In this document: piece by piece, positions 60,935-64,000 of the stretch
Layout: every line of letters starts with the position of its first letter
Numbering within the stretch: position 1 is the first letter of the stretch
Assembly: GCF_019977295.1 (NCBI RefSeq)
Contig: NZ_AP024651.1
Coordinates: 124,001-188,000, forward strand
Direction of reading: 5' to 3'
From: Arthrobacter sp. StoSoilB20
GTDB taxonomy: Bacteria > Actinomycetota > Actinomycetes > Actinomycetales > Micrococcaceae
Length of the DNA: 64,000 nucleotides
Notes under the pieces: generated by a model
What the model was told of the DNA's origin: nothing
Seen by the model: the letters and a program-made list of their open reading frames with translations, nothing else
Databases searched by the model: none
Translations under genes and position numbers: made by a program

Positions 60935-64000
<3,066 letters not shown>

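Overview
The window comes from a high-GC Gram-positive chromosome of the family Micrococcaceae, most likely Arthrobacter or Paenarthrobacter. The evidence is the 16S rRNA gene at the right end, the actinobacterial gene order ppa / dacB / DUF2342 / tilS / hpt / ftsH / folE-P-B-K / panC, frequent GTG and TTG starts, 4-base ATGA overlaps, and lipoprotein, T7SS-type and bPH2 genes typical of this group. The genus call rests on recalled 16S and synteny patterns; no database was searched.

Layout. (1) 1-2.8 kb: cut AraC-type regulator, DUF1761 membrane protein, GAF-ANTAR protein and a SigB/SigF-type sigma factor. (2) 2.8-14.7 kb: a nucleotide-activated heptose and glycosyltransferase locus with gmhB, gmhA, two hldE-like kinase/nucleotidyltransferase fusions, three GT9 heptosyltransferase-like enzymes, two further glycosyltransferases, an SDR and an epimerase. 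Together these cover the route from sedoheptulose-7-phosphate to an NDP-heptose and its transfer to a glycan, in an organism without LPS. (3) 14.7-19.2 kb: FUSC transporter, a three-gene stress/envelope operon, a small conserved protein and a SatD-like protein. (4) About 19.35-37.54 kb: an accessory island with a defence flavour. It carries a HTH/PIN toxin-antitoxin pair with a palindromic operator and a 7-codon leader ORF, unknown and HEPN-like proteins, a three-gene operon sce7726 (nuclease-like) - sce7725 - RES (NADase-like), a frameshifted membrane gene, a resolvase lacking its catalytic serine, a bacteriocin-like secreted peptide with a CPBP-DUF418 membrane protein and a PadR-controlled ABC transporter, a broken resolvase, an ApeA-like HEPN protein, an isolated leuD, a CocE/NonD pseudogene and a gene cut at the island edge. 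(5) 37.55-40.64 kb: a type VII secretion-associated four-gene operon read leftward. (6) 40.8-59.1 kb: the conserved housekeeping block, interrupted at 46.3-48.1 kb by a cysteine-peptidase-like lipoprotein and an AbiEi-like gene and by intergenic repeats. (7) 59.2-60.4 kb: short and about 180-bp tandem repeats without a credible gene. (8) 60.5-64 kb: rRNA promoter and leader, 16S rRNA, spacer without tRNA, and the start of 23S rRNA.

The strongest candidate for an undescribed system is the sce7726-sce7725-RES operon (22551-25408). Three overlapping genes combine a visible PD-(D/E)XK-like core, a protein of unknown role and a zinc-ribbon RES domain, inside an island that also holds an ApeA-like abortive-infection gene and a PIN toxin. 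The secreted peptide/CPBP/ABC cluster (27348-32131) is the second. The heptose locus with duplicated hldE in a monoderm is the third. All functions are inferred from visible motifs, lengths and context.
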